A DNA stretch of 57,763 nucleotides from Jaapia argillacea MUCL 33604 (Eukaryota > Basidiomycota > Agaricomycetes > Jaapiales > Jaapiaceae): contig KL197725.1 of the NCBI GenBank assembly GCA_000697665.1, forward strand, positions 167,895-225,657, read 5' to 3'. Shown here piece by piece: positions 57,076 through 57,763 of this stretch. Position numbers and translations under genes: made by a program. The notes beneath the pieces are model-generated. The model had not been told where the DNA came from. It was given only the letters and a program-made list of their open reading frames with translations, and searched no databases. Positions within the stretch are counted from its first letter, which is position 1. Every line of letters starts with the position of its first letter.

Positions 57076-57763
57076 TGTCACGGTTTCCATGAAGGATCCC
57101 ACAATTCAACCCTAACCTAGAAGGTTCAGTCTAGATCGTCGAACATAACAAGCGCCAGGTAAGTCATGTGATAGACACCTCCAGATCCCCTGATGTCATA
57201 GAGAACATTCCAGAACTCCGTAGTAATCCAGATTTCTCTGAGTAACTGCGGACTACGCTGCAGTTGCTCTAGATTTCTCCGAGTATGTCAAATGACCTAA
57301 CTCAGGACCGTAACTCAGGATAGTTACTCAGGACTCGCAGTAGAAGCACGGGCGCAGCAGCCCCGCTTAGTGATAGACGCTTACATGTGCGTAGATAGAT
57401 TGTGTATATATAGCTGGTGGAACTGGGCGTAACACCCCAGCTTTCAGTTGGCTTTTTCTTTCTTGTCATTAACTGAAAGCTACCACTACCCTTTCACTCG
57501 ACAGGCACTGCCTCTCTTCCCCCTTGTTATCTGTCTAGGCGACGCGGTCTACGCGTTCAACTATTCCTACCTTTATCCTGGCTGCCATCTTTCGTTGAAA
57601 CTCGACATCGACAGCGACCAAGACGCCGCCTCTCACACACCTTCCTTTTCTCATACCATCTTACGTTGTTAGCGGGATTCCACTTTCAACACCCCTCTTC
57701 CCCACTCTGAAATTTTCCCTTCTCAGTGACTCGGAAATGTGTAGACTGCAGAACGATTTGCTC
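57076..57763 (+). repeat. Candidate 5' LTR of a retrotransposon, cut by the window edge
   Basis: Begins TGTCACGGTTTCC, has a TATATATA box at about 57403-57412 and a pyrimidine-rich leader with CACCCCAGCTTTCAG. TG start, TATA position and CpG-rich content fit an LTR. No second copy is in the window, so this is unproven. Confidence 0.35.

Overview
The window looks like a repeat-rich stretch of a filamentous basidiomycete (Agaricomycete-type) genome. Genes are split by many short introns (about 45-80 nt, GT-AG). KDZ (Kyakuja-Dileera-Zisupton) and Plavaka-type transposases, both typical of mushroom genomes, sit among host-like genes. No prokaryotic signals, CRISPR arrays, rRNA or tRNA genes were seen. 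There are two assembly gaps (28788-29253, 39876-40544) and one isolated N at 16727.

Layout, 0-40 kb: a CpG-poor, TE-rich, decaying block. It holds an unidentified multi-exon gene (0.6-2.9 kb), a JmjC-domain gene (3.3-6.0 kb), minus-strand exons (6.2-7.1 kb), a WD40-like gene (8.5-9.7 kb) and a mushroom gene of unknown role (10.6-12.8 kb). Two ~0.7 kb inverted repeats flank the last two. A young 1.36 kb Copia-type element encoding only Gag sits at 13938-15298. Further unidentified genes follow (15.4-19.9 kb), then a PH-domain/Ser-rich gene with degenerate Cys repeats (20.6-23.6 kb), a KDZ transposase (24.0-26.2 kb), a minus-strand nuclear-type gene (29.9-32.9 kb) interrupted by a 275-bp foldback, and a divergent Plavaka transposase (33.0-36.1 kb). 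Almost every premature stop here is a TGA lying where the frame otherwise continues, as expected from C-to-T change at CGA.

Layout, 36-57 kb: a largely CpG-rich block built from inverted duplications. Its most striking content is a family of 11 clear copies and 1 decayed copy of a ~135-nt module. Copies form two subfamilies, A and B, that keep the same nested hairpins by compensatory base changes. Modules are grouped into five loci (38-36.6, 45-44, 50-51, 52.5-53, 55-56 kb), each with two or three clear copies separated by intron-like GTRAG...CAG spacers. All five have related upstream regions with CTTTCACATGTTA-type boxes and a TATA box; CACGTGA is intact in four. Three of these arrays are divergently paired with a coding gene. 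I favour a TATA-driven, multi-exon structured RNA family, with short peptides as the alternative. A 1352-bp element with TA target duplication sits in one array-flanking duplication, and the empty site is preserved in the other copy. The window ends in what looks like the start of an LTR.

Exon boundaries below are read by eye from frame continuity and splice consensus. Product names are given only where motifs could be recognised.
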